This document shows, one piece after another, positions 39,876 through 49,198 of a DNA stretch of 60,652 bases. Numbering within the stretch: the stretch's first letter is position 1; the number at the start of each line of letters is the position of its first letter. The stretch covers positions 1 to 60,652 of the forward strand of contig NZ_JADLJS010000033.1 in the NCBI RefSeq assembly GCF_015680405.1, in the 5' to 3' direction. Made by a program: the position numbers and the translations under genes. A model generated the notes under the pieces. The model made no database searches. It was not told the DNA's origin and saw only the letters and a list, made by a program, of their open reading frames with translations. Source of the DNA: Pseudomonas pudica (lineage in GTDB: Bacteria > Pseudomonadota > Gammaproteobacteria > Pseudomonadales > Pseudomonadaceae).

Positions 39876-40624
39876 CGCGCCTGACCCCAAGCGAAGACGA
39901 ACTGCACGCTTACGTCGACGAGCGCCTGGAGCCTGTGCGCCGGGCCGAGGTGCAGGCCTGGCTGGCGGCAAATCCGCAGGCTGCGGCCAAGGTCGAGGGC
40001 TGGCGTGCCGACGCCCGGCGCCTGCGTGCGGCGTTGGCCGGGTTTGGCGAAGTGCCCGGGGCTGCGCAGCTGGACCTGGGGCAGTTGCGCCGGCAATTGC
40101 GCCAACGCCGCCAGCGCCGCTGGGCCACGGCGGCGGTATTGTTGTTGGCGTTGGGCGTGGGTGGCCTGGGTGGTTGGCAGGTGCGCGATGCCACCTTGGC
40201 GCGTGTTGACCTGCCGATGGCCGATGCGGTTCAGGCGCACCGCCTGTTTGCCGGCAGCGAGGCACTGGATATTCAGGCCAGCGACCCGGGCCAGTTGCGC
40301 GACTGGCTGGGGCGCCACTTCAAAAGCGTGGGCCAGTTGCCGGACCTGGCCGGCTACGGTTTCAAACCGGTGGGTGCGCGCCTGCTCAGCAATGAGCGAG
40401 GGCCGGCGGCATTGCTGGTGTTCGAGGATAGCAAGGGCCAGCGCATCAGCTTGTTCCTGCGGTCACCGGGCGATCAGTACCGGCGCATGCCGGACGGGCA
40501 GCGGGTGGATGGCCAGCTGGAGGCGCGTTATTGGTCGCATGGGGCCTACAACTTTGCTCTGGTCAGCGCGGCGGACGATGTGCGCCGGGCGGGGGTGGGG
40601 GAGGCGTTGCGGTTGGGGTTGTGA
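39872..40624 (+). CDS. Anti-sigma factor, single-pass membrane protein
   Basis: The 250-residue protein has an N-terminal cytoplasmic anti-sigma domain (DELHAYVDERLEPVRRAEVQ, about 9-28), one transmembrane segment (about 84-101) and a periplasmic domain of about 145 residues. The zinc-binding HxxxCxxC of many anti-sigmas is missing; there is no cysteine in the N-terminal domain, so direct thiol sensing there is unlikely. The signal is probably received in the periplasmic part. Coupled to the sigma gene by ATGA. Confidence 0.9.
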   Translation: MTRLTPSEDELHAYVDERLEPVRRAEVQAWLAANPQAAAKVEGWRADARRLRAALAGFGEVPGAAQLDLGQLRRQLRQRRQRRWATAAVLLLALGVGGLGGWQVRDATLARVDLPMADAVQAHRLFAGSEALDIQASDPGQLRDWLGRHFKSVGQLPDLAGYGFKPVGARLLSNERGPAALLVFEDSKGQRISLFLRSPGDQYRRMPDGQRVDGQLEARYWSHGAYNFALVSAADDVRRAGVGEALRLGL

Positions 40625-40709
40625 CAGATACGCGGTCACGATAAGGCCGCATGGCGGCCCCATCGCGACACAAAGCCGCTCCTGCAGGTACTGTGCGTTC
40701 AGCTGACGA

Positions 40710-41522
40710 TCAGCTCAACTCCAGCCAGATCGGCGCATGGTCCGACGGTTTTTCCATCCCGCGCAGCTCATAGTCCACACCCGCATCCTTGATCCGCGGC
40801 ACCAGGTGCTGCGAGGCCATGATCAGGTCGATGCGCAGGCCGCGCTTGGGCTCGTCCTCGAAGCCGCGGCTGCGGTAGTCGAACCAGCTGAAGCGGTCGG
40901 AAACCTCCGGGTACAGGTGGCGGAAACTGTCCACCAGGCCCCAGGCTTTCAAACGTTCCATCCATTCGCGCTCTTCCGGCAGGAAGCTGCACTTGCCGGT
41001 CTTGAGCCAGCGTTTGGCGTTGTCCGGACCGATGCCGATGTCGCAGTCCTGCGGCGAGATATTCATGTCGCCCATCACCAGCAGCGGCTGGTCGTTGCGA
41101 AACTGGCCTTCCAGCAGGGCCTGCAAGTCGCTGTAGAAGCGCTGCTTGGCCGGGAACTTGGTGGGGTGGTCGCGGCTTTCACCCTGGGGGAAGTAGCCGT
41201 TCATGATGGTGACAGGGTTGCCATCGGCATCGGCAAAGGTGCCCCAGATAAAGCGGCGCTGGGCGTCTTCTTCATCGCTGGCAAAGCCCTTGTGCAGGCT
41301 CAGCGGTGCCTGGCGCGACAGCAGGGCCACGCCATAGTGGCCTTTCTGGCCGTGGTAATGCACGTGGTAGCCCAGCGCCTGCACGTCGGCCAGCGGGAAC
41401 TGATCGTCGCTGACCTTGGTTTCCTGCAGGCCGATCACGTCCGGCTGGTGCTTTTCGATCAGCGCCGCCAGCTGGTGCGGGCGGGCCCGCAGGCCGTTGA
41501 TGTTGAAACAGACGATCTTCAT
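40710..41522 (-). CDS. xthA: Exodeoxyribonuclease III
   Basis: This is a 270-residue AP endonuclease/3'-5' exonuclease of base excision repair. EEP-family residues are seen: FNINGLRAR (Asn7), LQETK (Glu34), NGYFPQG, MGDMNISP (Asp/Asn pair near 151-153), LRIDLIMAS and SDHAPIW (catalytic Asp-His near the end). Full length compared with E. coli (268). It is divergent from the GNAT gene. Confidence 0.96.
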   Translation of the reverse strand: MKIVCFNINGLRARPHQLAALIEKHQPDVIGLQETKVSDDQFPLADVQALGYHVHYHGQKGHYGVALLSRQAPLSLHKGFASDEEDAQRRFIWGTFADADGNPVTIMNGYFPQGESRDHPTKFPAKQRFYSDLQALLEGQFRNDQPLLVMGDMNISPQDCDIGIGPDNAKRWLKTGKCSFLPEEREWMERLKAWGLVDSFRHLYPEVSDRFSWFDYRSRGFEDEPKRGLRIDLIMASQHLVPRIKDAGVDYELRGMEKPSDHAPIWLELS

Positions 41523-41654
41523 GGAAAGATAATCCCGGTAAAAGGCGCGATGCTAGCCGACATCGCTTGCCATCACCAGCATGGCGGCTTCGGGTGCCTG
41601 CTGCTAACGTCCTTTCCAGGGCACTGTAAGCCCATTCCAGGAGGACTGCCCGCA

Positions 41655-42305
41655 ATGCCCGAAACCACTGCCACCCCGGCCCGTGTCTGCCTGCTCGATG
41701 ACGGCTACAGCCGCGAGGCGCGTTCGCTGCTGTACAACGCCTACCGTCACGAACCTACCTTCGCCTATATCTTCGAGGCCCAGCGCCCAGGTTATGAGCG
41801 GCGCCTGCGGGTGATGGTGCGCGAGTGGGTACGCCAGCACTTCTACCTGCAACTGCCCGCCATCGGCTTGCTGGTGGAGGACCGCCTGATCGCCCTGGCC
41901 CTGATCGTGCCGCCGATGCGCCGGCTGGGGGTGGCCGACAGCTGGGCCTGGCGCCTGCGCATGATGATGGGCACCGGCCTGCGCTGTACGCGCCGCTACA
42001 TGGACTACCAGGCCGCCCTGGCCACCTGCCTGCCCACCGATCAGGTGCATGTGCTGCCGCTGTTGGGCGTGCACCCGCAATTTCAGGGCAAGCACTACGG
42101 CGAGCAATTGTTACAAGCTGTGCATGACTGGTGCGCAGACGACCCTGGCACCCAAGGTGTGGTGCTGGACACTGGCAACGAGCACTACCTGGCCTTTTAC
42201 CAGCGACAGGGCTATGAGGAAATTGGCGAGGTAGCTGTAGGACCAATCCGGGAGAGGGTGTTCTTCCATCCCAATCCGGTCTCTTCCAATTCTGCTTTTG
42301 CCTGA
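41655..42305 (+). CDS. GNAT-family N-acetyltransferase
   Basis: This is a 216-residue acetyltransferase. The acetyl-CoA-binding motif is LLGVHPQFQGKHYGEQLL (about 132-149; QxxGxxG/A type) followed by DTGNEHYLAFYQRQGYEEIGE, a typical GNAT end. The acceptor is unknown. AGGAGG stands before the ATG at 41655; the long in-frame extension upstream runs antisense to xthA and is not real. Confidence 0.88.
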   Translation: MPETTATPARVCLLDDGYSREARSLLYNAYRHEPTFAYIFEAQRPGYERRLRVMVREWVRQHFYLQLPAIGLLVEDRLIALALIVPPMRRLGVADSWAWRLRMMMGTGLRCTRRYMDYQAALATCLPTDQVHVLPLLGVHPQFQGKHYGEQLLQAVHDWCADDPGTQGVVLDTGNEHYLAFYQRQGYEEIGEVAVGPIRERVFFHPNPVSSNSAFA

Positions 42306-42348
42306 GCAGACCGTGCGGCGGCTCCCTTGAGCGCCCGGCTCTGGTAGC

Positions 42349-44100
42349 ATGCGCCGCATGACGTATTCAGGAAGATTGACCTGGGGCCTGGTTATCTGGG
42401 TCGCCAGTTTCGCAGCATGGGGCCAGAGTGAGTTGCTGGTGAAGGTCAAACCGGCCAACAAGGCGCTCAAGGCCAATGTCGAAGGCTATATCGGTACCCT
42501 TGGCGACCGCGATGAAGAAGCGCTGCTGCGCTTCAGTCGCGGCGCCCAGGAGCAGGCGCGCAAAGCTGCGCAGGCACTTGGCTACTACCAGGCGCAGATC
42601 GATACCGAGGTCAAGCCCGCCAGCGAGGCTGACCGTTCCCCTCAACTGATCATCACCATCGACCCCGGCGAGCCGATTCGCCTGCGCAACGTGACCATAC
42701 GCATCGAAGGCCCTGCCAGCGAGATGAAGGCCTTTCGCGTGCCCGACAGCAAGGCCCTGCGCGCTGGCGAACAGCTCAACCATGGCCATTATGAAGATGC
42801 CAAGCGGCTGATCCAGAACCAGGCGTCACGCTATGGCTTTTTCAGTGGGCGCTTCAGCCGCCAGCGCCTGGCGGTCGACCCCCAGGCGGGTGTGGCCGAT
42901 ATCGAACTGGTCTACCAGAGCGGCCCGCGCTATCACCTGGGCGCCGTCACCTTCGGTGGCGACACACCGCTGGACGAAGACCTGCTGCAGCGCATGGTGT
43001 CGTTCAAGCCAGGCACACCTTACGACTCGGAACTGATCGCCGAGCTGAACAATGACCTGCAATCGAGCGGCTACTTCGAAGGCGTGCGCGTGGATGCGGC
43101 ACCTACCGCCGCCGTGGGCGAAGAAATCCCCGTGGATGTCCGGCTGGAAACCCGCAAACCGCGCACCATGGGCCTGGGCCTGGGCTTCTCGACCGACGTC
43201 GGGCCACGCGGCAAGGCCAACTGGACCCGCCACTGGGTCAACCCGCAGGGCCATAGCTACGGTTGGGAAACCGAACTGTCGGCGCCCCGGCAGAACGTCG
43301 GCCTTTGGTACGACATCCCCCTCGACCCGCCGCTGACCGACAAGTTGCGCTTTGCTGGCGGCTACCAGAACGAAGAAATTGCCGGCACCGACACCCTCAG
43401 CAAACTGCTGACGGTGGGCCCCGAGTGGCACAGCAAACTGCCAAGCGGCTGGCAGCGGGTGATTTCCCTCAAGTACCAGCGCGAGGAGTACCGCCTGGGT
43501 GATGACTCCGGGTTGAGCAACCTGCTGATGCCGGGTGTGAGTTTCTCCTTCCTGCGCAGTGACAACCGCATCGACCCACATAACGGCTACCGCCTGCAGT
43601 TCGATGTGCAGGCGGCCAAGGAAGGGCTGGTCTCGGACACCAACCTGCTGCATGGCAACGTGCTGCTCAAGGGCCTGACCACCCTTGGCCATGACCACCG
43701 CCTGCTTGGCCGGGTGCAGTTCGGTGGCAGCGCGACCAATGGCTTCAAGAACAACATTCCGCCCTCGCTGCGCTTCTTCGCCGGTGGCGACCAGAGCGTG
43801 CGCGGCTACGACTACCAGACCCTGTCGCCGAAGAACAGCGACGGTGACCGCATTGGCGGGCGCTACCTGGTGGCCGGCAGTGTCGAGTACCAGTATTCGT
43901 TGACCGAAAAGTGGCGGCTGGCAACCTTCGTCGACCAGGGCAACTCGTTCAACGACCTGGAACTGCCAAGCCTCAAGACCGGTGTCGGTTTTGGCGTGCG
44001 CTGGGTGTCGCCGGTCGGGCCGTTGCGGCTGGACCTGGCCAAGGCGTTGGACGATGAAGGGGGAATTCGCCTGCACTTTTCCATGGGGCCTGAGCTGTGA
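42349..44100 (+). CDS. tamA: Translocation and assembly module protein TamA
   Basis: TamA is an outer-membrane Omp85-family barrel that works with TamB in outer-membrane protein insertion and envelope phospholipid homeostasis. The 583-residue protein has a signal peptide (1-25), three POTRA domains (about 27-270) and a C-terminal barrel with the lid-lock signature SVRGYDYQ (about 485). The end is HFSMGPEL. ATGs at 42349 and 42358 are both possible; no strong ribosome site decides. The stop overlaps the tamB start as GTGA. Confidence 0.95.
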   Translation: MRRMTYSGRLTWGLVIWVASFAAWGQSELLVKVKPANKALKANVEGYIGTLGDRDEEALLRFSRGAQEQARKAAQALGYYQAQIDTEVKPASEADRSPQLIITIDPGEPIRLRNVTIRIEGPASEMKAFRVPDSKALRAGEQLNHGHYEDAKRLIQNQASRYGFFSGRFSRQRLAVDPQAGVADIELVYQSGPRYHLGAVTFGGDTPLDEDLLQRMVSFKPGTPYDSELIAELNNDLQSSGYFEGVRVDAAPTAAVGEEIPVDVRLETRKPRTMGLGLGFSTDVGPRGKANWTRHWVNPQGHSYGWETELSAPRQNVGLWYDIPLDPPLTDKLRFAGGYQNEEIAGTDTLSKLLTVGPEWHSKLPSGWQRVISLKYQREEYRLGDDSGLSNLLMPGVSFSFLRSDNRIDPHNGYRLQFDVQAAKEGLVSDTNLLHGNVLLKGLTTLGHDHRLLGRVQFGGSATNGFKNNIPPSLRFFAGGDQSVRGYDYQTLSPKNSDGDRIGGRYLVAGSVEYQYSLTEKWRLATFVDQGNSFNDLELPSLKTGVGFGVRWVSPVGPLRLDLAKALDDEGGIRLHFSMGPEL

Positions 44101-47100
44101 GACGCGTGATCAAGTACATTCTGGCGGGCCTGCTAGGGGGAGCCGTAAGCCTGGGCCTGGCGCTCTGCCTGCTGCTGGGGACCGAGGCCGGCAGCCGCTG
44201 GGTGCTGGGCAAGGTGCCCGGGCTTGAGGTGGCTGACTTCCAGGGCCGCCTGGCCGGTAGCTGGCAAGCCAGCCGGCTGAGATGGGACGATGCCGGCAGC
44301 ATGGTAGAGGTACAGGCACCACTGCTGGCCTGGTCGCCGGCATGCCTGCTGCGCTCTACCTTGTGCATTGACCAGTTGCAGGCGCAGCGCATCGACATGG
44401 CCTTTGCACCCAGCGCCGAACCGGCCGACAGCGGCCCGCTGCAATTGCCGGCCCTGCGCTTGCCGCTGGCCATCGAACTGGGCGAGGTCAAGGTTGGCCA
44501 GTTGCGCATGGATGGCAATGACCTGCTTGGCGACCTGAAACTGCAGGCGCACTGGACCAATACCGGGCTGCGCATCGATAGCCTGCACCTGCAGCGCGAT
44601 GACCTGCAGTTGAGCCTGCAGGGCGACCTGCAGCCCGAAGCCGACTGGCCGGTGCAACTCCAGGCGCAGCTGCAGCTGCCCGCGGTAGACGGCAAACCCT
44701 GGCAACTGGCGCTGACCGCCACCGGCGAGCTGCAGAAAACCCTGAAACTCGCAGGCACCAGCAGCGGTTACCTCGACGCTACGCTGAGCGGGCAATTGCA
44801 GGCGCTGGCCGAGCACCTGCCGGCGACCTTGCAGATCCGTTCCGCGGCCTTCAAGCCGGCCGCCTCGTTGCCCGACACCGTGCAGCTCAACCAGCTCAAG
44901 CTCGACGCCCGGGGCGACCTGCTCAAGGGCTATCAACTGTCGGGGGCGGCCAGCCTGCCGGCCGAGCAGTCGCCGATCGCTGTGCTGTTGTCCGGGCTGG
45001 TCGACAGCAAAGGTGCCAGGCTCGATGCCCTGGACCTGAACGCCAGCGATACCCAGCGGGTCAAGTTGCAAGCCACGGCTGACTGGCAGCAAGGTCTGGT
45101 CGCCGACGCCCAATTGGACTGGCAGGACTTCCCGTGGCTGCGCTTGTATCCACTTGAGACGCCGCCCGAAGTCACCCTCAAGCGGTTCTTGGCCCAGGTG
45201 CGTTATCGCGATGGCAACTACCAGGGCACATTCAATGGCGACCTGGATGGCCCGGCCGGCGCGTTCAGCCTGGCCAGCCCGTTCGAAGGTGACTTGAGTC
45301 AGGTGAAGCTGCCGCAGTTGGCGCTGAGTGCCGGGCAAGGCAAGGCTGCCGGTAGTGTCGCCGTGCGCTTTGCAGACACCCTGGCATGGGATGTCGACCT
45401 GCAGTTGTCGGCGCTCGACCCAGCCTATTGGCTGGCCGAGCTGCCGGGTACCCTGGCGGGGCCGCTGCGCAGCAAAGGCGAAATGAAAGGCGATGCCCTG
45501 AGCCTGGATGCCCAGCTTGACCTGAAAGGCCGCTTGCGCGGCCAGCCGGCAATGCTCAAGGTCGAGGCCCAAGGGGCAGGGCAGAGCTGGACCTTGGGCG
45601 CGCTGGCAATCCAGCTCGGGAGTAACCGCATCAATGGCAGTGGCAGCCTGCAGCAGCGCCTGGCCGGGCGGGTCGACCTGGACCTGCCGCGCCTGGGCCA
45701 GTTGTGGCCAAGATTGCAGGGCCAGGTCAAGGGCCGGCTGGACGTCGCCGGTACCTTGCAGGCCCCGCAAGGTACGCTGACACTGCAGGGCCAGCGGCTG
45801 GCCCAGGCGGAAAACCGCCTGCAGCAGCTGGACCTGGATGCCCGGCTGGACAACGCCCAGCGCGGCGTGATCGAACTCAAGGCCAGCGGCATTCACCTGG
45901 GTGACACGGCATTGGGTACCTTGCAGGCCAACGGCAAAGGCGACATTCGCCAGCAAGCCTTGACCCTGGCGCTGGACGGCCCGCAGCTCAAACTCGACCT
46001 CGGCCTGGATGGCCAGTTGAACAAGGGTGACTGGCGCGGGCGCCTGGCGAGTGGGCGGATCCAGGCCGGCGGCCAGGATTGGCAGTTGCAGGCACCGGCA
46101 CGCCTGCAGCGGTTGGCCAGCGGCCAGCTGGACTTTGCTGCGCACTGCTGGCGTTCCGGGCAGGCCAGCCTGTGCGGCGACGATCAGCGCCTGGCCCCCG
46201 AGCCACGCTTGCGCTACCACCTCAAGCAGTTCCCGCTGGACAGCTTGGCCCAGTGGCTGCCGAAGGACTTCGCCTGGCAGGGCCTGCTCAATGCCGACAT
46301 CAATCTGGACATTCCGGCCAGCGGCCCCAAGGGCACTATCGTCGTCGACGCCAGTGGCGGTACCCTGCGCGTGCGCGACAAGGACCGCTGGGTCGACTTC
46401 CCGTACCAGGCCCTGCGCCTGGACAGCACGCTGGCGCCAAGGCGCATCGATACTCGCCTGGCGTTCCGCGGCGAGCGCCTGGGCGAGCTGACCGTCAACA
46501 CCCGCCTTGATCCGCTGGGCAAGAACAAGCCGCTGTCGGGTGATTTCCGCCTGGCCGGCCTCGACCTGTCGGTAACGCGTCCGTTCGTGCCGATGGTCGA
46601 GCGCCTGGCCGGGCAGCTCAATGGCAGTGGCCGGCTGTCGGGTACCTTGCTGACGCCGCAGGTCAACGGCAACCTGATGCTCAACGGCGGCGAAGTCAGT
46701 GGCGCCGAGCTGCCGGTCAGCCTCGAGGACCTGTCATTGCAGGCATTGATTGCCGGCGAGCAGGTACAACTCAATGGCGGTTGGCGCAGCGGTGAGGCGG
46801 GCCGCGGCCAATTGAATGGCAACCTCACCTGGGGCCAGGCACTGGGCATGGACCTGCGTCTGCAGGGCCAGCAATTGCCCGTCACGGTCGAGCCCTATGC
46901 GACGCTGGAAGTCGCCCCGGACCTGACCTTGCGCCTGGTCGATGACAAGCTGGCGGTGACCGGCAAGGTACAGGTGCCCAAAGGCACGATCACTGTACGC
47001 GAGCTGCCACCGTCCACGGTCAAGGTTTCAGATGACACGGTGATCGTCGGCCACCAGACCGAAGAGGGCAAGCCACCAATGGCGATGGCCATGGACATCG

Positions 47101-47771
47101 ATGTCGAAGTGGGCCGCGACAAGCTTTCGTTCAGTGGCTTTGGCCTCACGGCGAACCTGCTTGGCCATGTGCACATCGGCGACAACCTCGACACCCGTGG
47201 CGAGCTGAGCCTGGCCGACGGCCGCTATCGCGCCTACGGTCAGCGCCTGACCATTCGCCGTGCGCGGTTGCTTTTCGCGGGCCCGATCGACCAGCCGTAC
47301 CTGGACATCGAAGCGATCCGCAAGGTCGACGACGTGATTGCCGGTATCCGCCTTAGCGGCAGTGCAGAGCAGCCCACCAGCAAAGTGTTTTCGGAGCCGG
47401 CCATGAGCCAGGAGCAGGCGCTGTCTTACCTGGTACTGGGGCGGCCGCTGGGCGCTTCCGGCGAAGACAACAACATGCTCGCCGAGGCAGCCTTGGGTCT
47501 GGGCCTGGCGGGTAGCGCCGGCATCACCGGCAGCCTGGCCTCCAGCCTGGGCATCGACGACTTCCAGTTGGACACCGAAGGTTCGGGCAATACCACCAGC
47601 GTGGTCGCCAGCGGCAACCTCACCGAGAAACTGAGCTTGCGCTACGGTGTGGGGGTGTTCGAGCCCGCCAACACCATTGCATTGCGCTACAAGCTGAGCA
47701 AGAAGGTGTACCTCGAGGCTGCCAGCGGGCTGGCCAGCTCACTGGACATTTTCTACAAGCGCGACTTCTGA
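44097..47771 (+). CDS. tamB: Translocation and assembly module protein TamB (AsmA-like)
   Basis: The 1224-residue protein is anchored by one N-terminal hydrophobic helix (about 6-26). A long periplasmic beta-groove of repeats follows, and the conserved DUF490/TamB C-terminal domain ends in SSLDIFYKRDF. TamB-type proteins bridge the periplasm and carry lipid or support barrel assembly with TamA. The start is GTG at 44097, overlapping the tamA stop; this is the usual tamA-tamB pairing. Confidence 0.95.
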   Translation: MRRVIKYILAGLLGGAVSLGLALCLLLGTEAGSRWVLGKVPGLEVADFQGRLAGSWQASRLRWDDAGSMVEVQAPLLAWSPACLLRSTLCIDQLQAQRIDMAFAPSAEPADSGPLQLPALRLPLAIELGEVKVGQLRMDGNDLLGDLKLQAHWTNTGLRIDSLHLQRDDLQLSLQGDLQPEADWPVQLQAQLQLPAVDGKPWQLALTATGELQKTLKLAGTSSGYLDATLSGQLQALAEHLPATLQIRSAAFKPAASLPDTVQLNQLKLDARGDLLKGYQLSGAASLPAEQSPIAVLLSGLVDSKGARLDALDLNASDTQRVKLQATADWQQGLVADAQLDWQDFPWLRLYPLETPPEVTLKRFLAQVRYRDGNYQGTFNGDLDGPAGAFSLASPFEGDLSQVKLPQLALSAGQGKAAGSVAVRFADTLAWDVDLQLSALDPAYWLAELPGTLAGPLRSKGEMKGDALSLDAQLDLKGRLRGQPAMLKVEAQGAGQSWTLGALAIQLGSNRINGSGSLQQRLAGRVDLDLPRLGQLWPRLQGQVKGRLDVAGTLQAPQGTLTLQGQRLAQAENRLQQLDLDARLDNAQRGVIELKASGIHLGDTALGTLQANGKGDIRQQALTLALDGPQLKLDLGLDGQLNKGDWRGRLASGRIQAGGQDWQLQAPARLQRLASGQLDFAAHCWRSGQASLCGDDQRLAPEPRLRYHLKQFPLDSLAQWLPKDFAWQGLLNADINLDIPASGPKGTIVVDASGGTLRVRDKDRWVDFPYQALRLDSTLAPRRIDTRLAFRGERLGELTVNTRLDPLGKNKPLSGDFRLAGLDLSVTRPFVPMVERLAGQLNGSGRLSGTLLTPQVNGNLMLNGGEVSGAELPVSLEDLSLQALIAGEQVQLNGGWRSGEAGRGQLNGNLTWGQALGMDLRLQGQQLPVTVEPYATLEVAPDLTLRLVDDKLAVTGKVQVPKGTITVRELPPSTVKVSDDTVIVGHQTEEGKPPMAMAMDIDVEVGRDKLSFSGFGLTANLLGHVHIGDNLDTRGELSLADGRYRAYGQRLTIRRARLLFAGPIDQPYLDIEAIRKVDDVIAGIRLSGSAEQPTSKVFSEPAMSQEQALSYLVLGRPLGASGEDNNMLAEAALGLGLAGSAGITGSLASSLGIDDFQLDTEGSGNTTSVVASGNLTEKLSLRYGVGVFEPANTIALRYKLSKKVYLEAASGLASSLDIFYKRDF

Positions 47772-47789
47772 GGCGGTGCGGGGTGGCCG

Positions 47790-48344
47790 TCAACGGACGA
47801 TGGCTGCCTCGATGAACTCATTGGTGTCGGGCGAGGGCGGCGGGCTGGGGGCGCGTACCGGGATCATCAGGTTGGTGTATTCCTCGATCAGCCGGTTGAG
47901 GGCTTCTGGTGGTTCGCTGGCCTGGAACTGCATGCGGATCTGCACTTCGTCTGGGTCACGGCTGTCCCCCTGACGCCCTTGGCCGCCGATGGTGACCTTG
48001 AAGCTGGCGGCGTTGTTTTCGCCAGCGGTGAGCAATGCCTGCTGTGCTTCGGTGCCTTTGACCCTAACCGAAAGGTCGACCTGCATGCGCTCGAGGGCCA
48101 GGCCCTTGGGAGACACCAGCGCAAACAGTGGTACGCGCATGATGTGCTGGCCGTCCATGGCCACCTCGACCATCTTGGCTTTCATGGGCGCGCCCAGCGC
48201 CCCGGTGTCGCATTCGAAAAACTGGTCGAACAGGTTGATGTACTGCTGCGCGATCAGGCTGTTGGTAGCACTGGCGGCTTCCTGCAGGCCACGGGTGATT
48301 TCGCGCAGGTCGATTGACGTCATGGGGGTAGGGGCTTTATCCAA
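47790..48344 (-). CDS. DUF2589 family protein (second copy)
   Basis: The 184-residue soluble protein is of DUF2589, a family without known function. It shares with the upstream gene the segments VPLFALVSPKGLALERMQVDLSV (beta-rich core) and EPPEALNRLIEEYTNLM. There is no signal peptide and no transmembrane helix. The start is probably TTG at 48344 with GAGGAG 9 bases upstream; the next ATG (48323) has no ribosome site. A hairpin sits in the 69-base gap to the preceding gene. Confidence 0.8.
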   Translation of the reverse strand: MDKAPTPMTSIDLREITRGLQEAASATNSLIAQQYINLFDQFFECDTGALGAPMKAKMVEVAMDGQHIMRVPLFALVSPKGLALERMQVDLSVRVKGTEAQQALLTAGENNAASFKVTIGGQGRQGDSRDPDEVQIRMQFQASEPPEALNRLIEEYTNLMIPVRAPSPPPSPDTNEFIEAAIVR

Positions 48345-48370
48345 TGATTCGACTCCTCGGGCCAGGTGGT

Positions 48371-48390
48371 GCCCCCCTGGTCAGGGGGGC
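48371..48390. repeat. Intercistronic hairpin between the two DUF2589 genes
   Basis: A GCCCCCC / GGGGGGC stem with a 6-base loop, without T-run. It could stabilise or process the mRNA, or slow read-through. Confidence 0.6.
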
Positions 48391-48413
48391 TGTTCGGGGC
48401 AGGGGGGCGTGCC

Positions 48414-49133
48414 TCAAGGGGTGCTTGCGCCGGGGGTCGGAGCACCGGTGGCTGCGGCGCCGGTGGCTGCAGAACCGGTGGCTGCAGTACCGGTAGCTGC
48501 AGTACCGGTAGCTGCTGGGCTCTTCAAGGTATCGGCCTGGGAAATTACGTCCTGGCTGTCCAGTTTGGCGGTTTTGACCACGGTCGGCTTTGTCGCGGCG
48601 TCGGTCAGGAAGTCGATCACCCGCATCATCGCTTCAGGCGGCTCCTGGCGTTTCAAGGTCGTGTTGAAGGCATAGCGGGCGCGGGTGTCAGTCTTGCGGG
48701 TTTGCGTGGACTTGTGGCTGACGCTGCCCTTCACGTTGAGCTTGAACGGCCCCCAGCCCAGCGAACCGCTTGCCTCGGCGTTCATGTCCTTGCTGGAAAC
48801 GTCTTCCGACATCTGGTTGATGACCAGCTCGAACTCGACATTACCTTCTTCGATGGAGATGTTCGGGTGGGTGATTGCCGCCACCAGCGGCACCTTCATG
48901 GTCTTGCTGACCACGCCCTTGTATTCGCCTTGTTCGTCAACGATGGTTTCGTCGTAGTCGAACTGGATAGCCACGGCCTTGCCGTCCTGGACGCACACCT
49001 GCATCAGGAAGTCGGCGTAGGATTTGCTGGCGGTGACCTGGGCCTGGACCATGGCCTGCAAGGGGCCTGCGATCATTCGGTCCATCGGCAGGGCATTGAT
49101 TACGGAGCCGATGAGGCTGTTATCTATCGACAT
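48414..49133 (-). CDS. DUF2589 family protein (first copy) with Ala-Thr-Gly tail
   Basis: The 239-residue soluble protein is of DUF2589. The core contains GPLQAMVQAQVTASKSYADFL near the start, VPLVAAITHPNISIEEGNVEFEL and EPPEAMMRVIDFLTDA, the last two shared with the neighbouring copy. The C-terminus is a low-complexity tail of repeated A-A-T-G units. No secretion signal is seen. It follows the Mor-like gene by 65 bases on the same strand. The function is unknown. Confidence 0.82.
   Translation of the reverse strand: MSIDNSLIGSVINALPMDRMIAGPLQAMVQAQVTASKSYADFLMQVCVQDGKAVAIQFDYDETIVDEQGEYKGVVSKTMKVPLVAAITHPNISIEEGNVEFELVINQMSEDVSSKDMNAEASGSLGWGPFKLNVKGSVSHKSTQTRKTDTRARYAFNTTLKRQEPPEAMMRVIDFLTDAATKPTVVKTAKLDSQDVISQADTLKSPAATGTAATGTAATGSAATGAAATGAPTPGASTP
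48445..48519 (-). repeat. Five tandem 15-base repeats in the first DUF2589 gene
   Basis: Five consecutive 15-base units of the type CCGGTGGCTGCAGTA (forward strand) encode the pentapeptide repeats around AATGT. Being a multiple of three, unit gain or loss would keep frame. Confidence 0.8.
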
Positions 49134-49198
49134 TGCTGGGTTCTCTTTCTGGTTGGGTTAAAAACGTGGTTGCCAATCGTGGTCACGATGCCAGGGCT

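Noticed and set aside
44133..46220. A 695-codon open frame antisense to tamB
   Set aside because: It lies entirely inside tamB, has low-complexity composition and no ribosome site.
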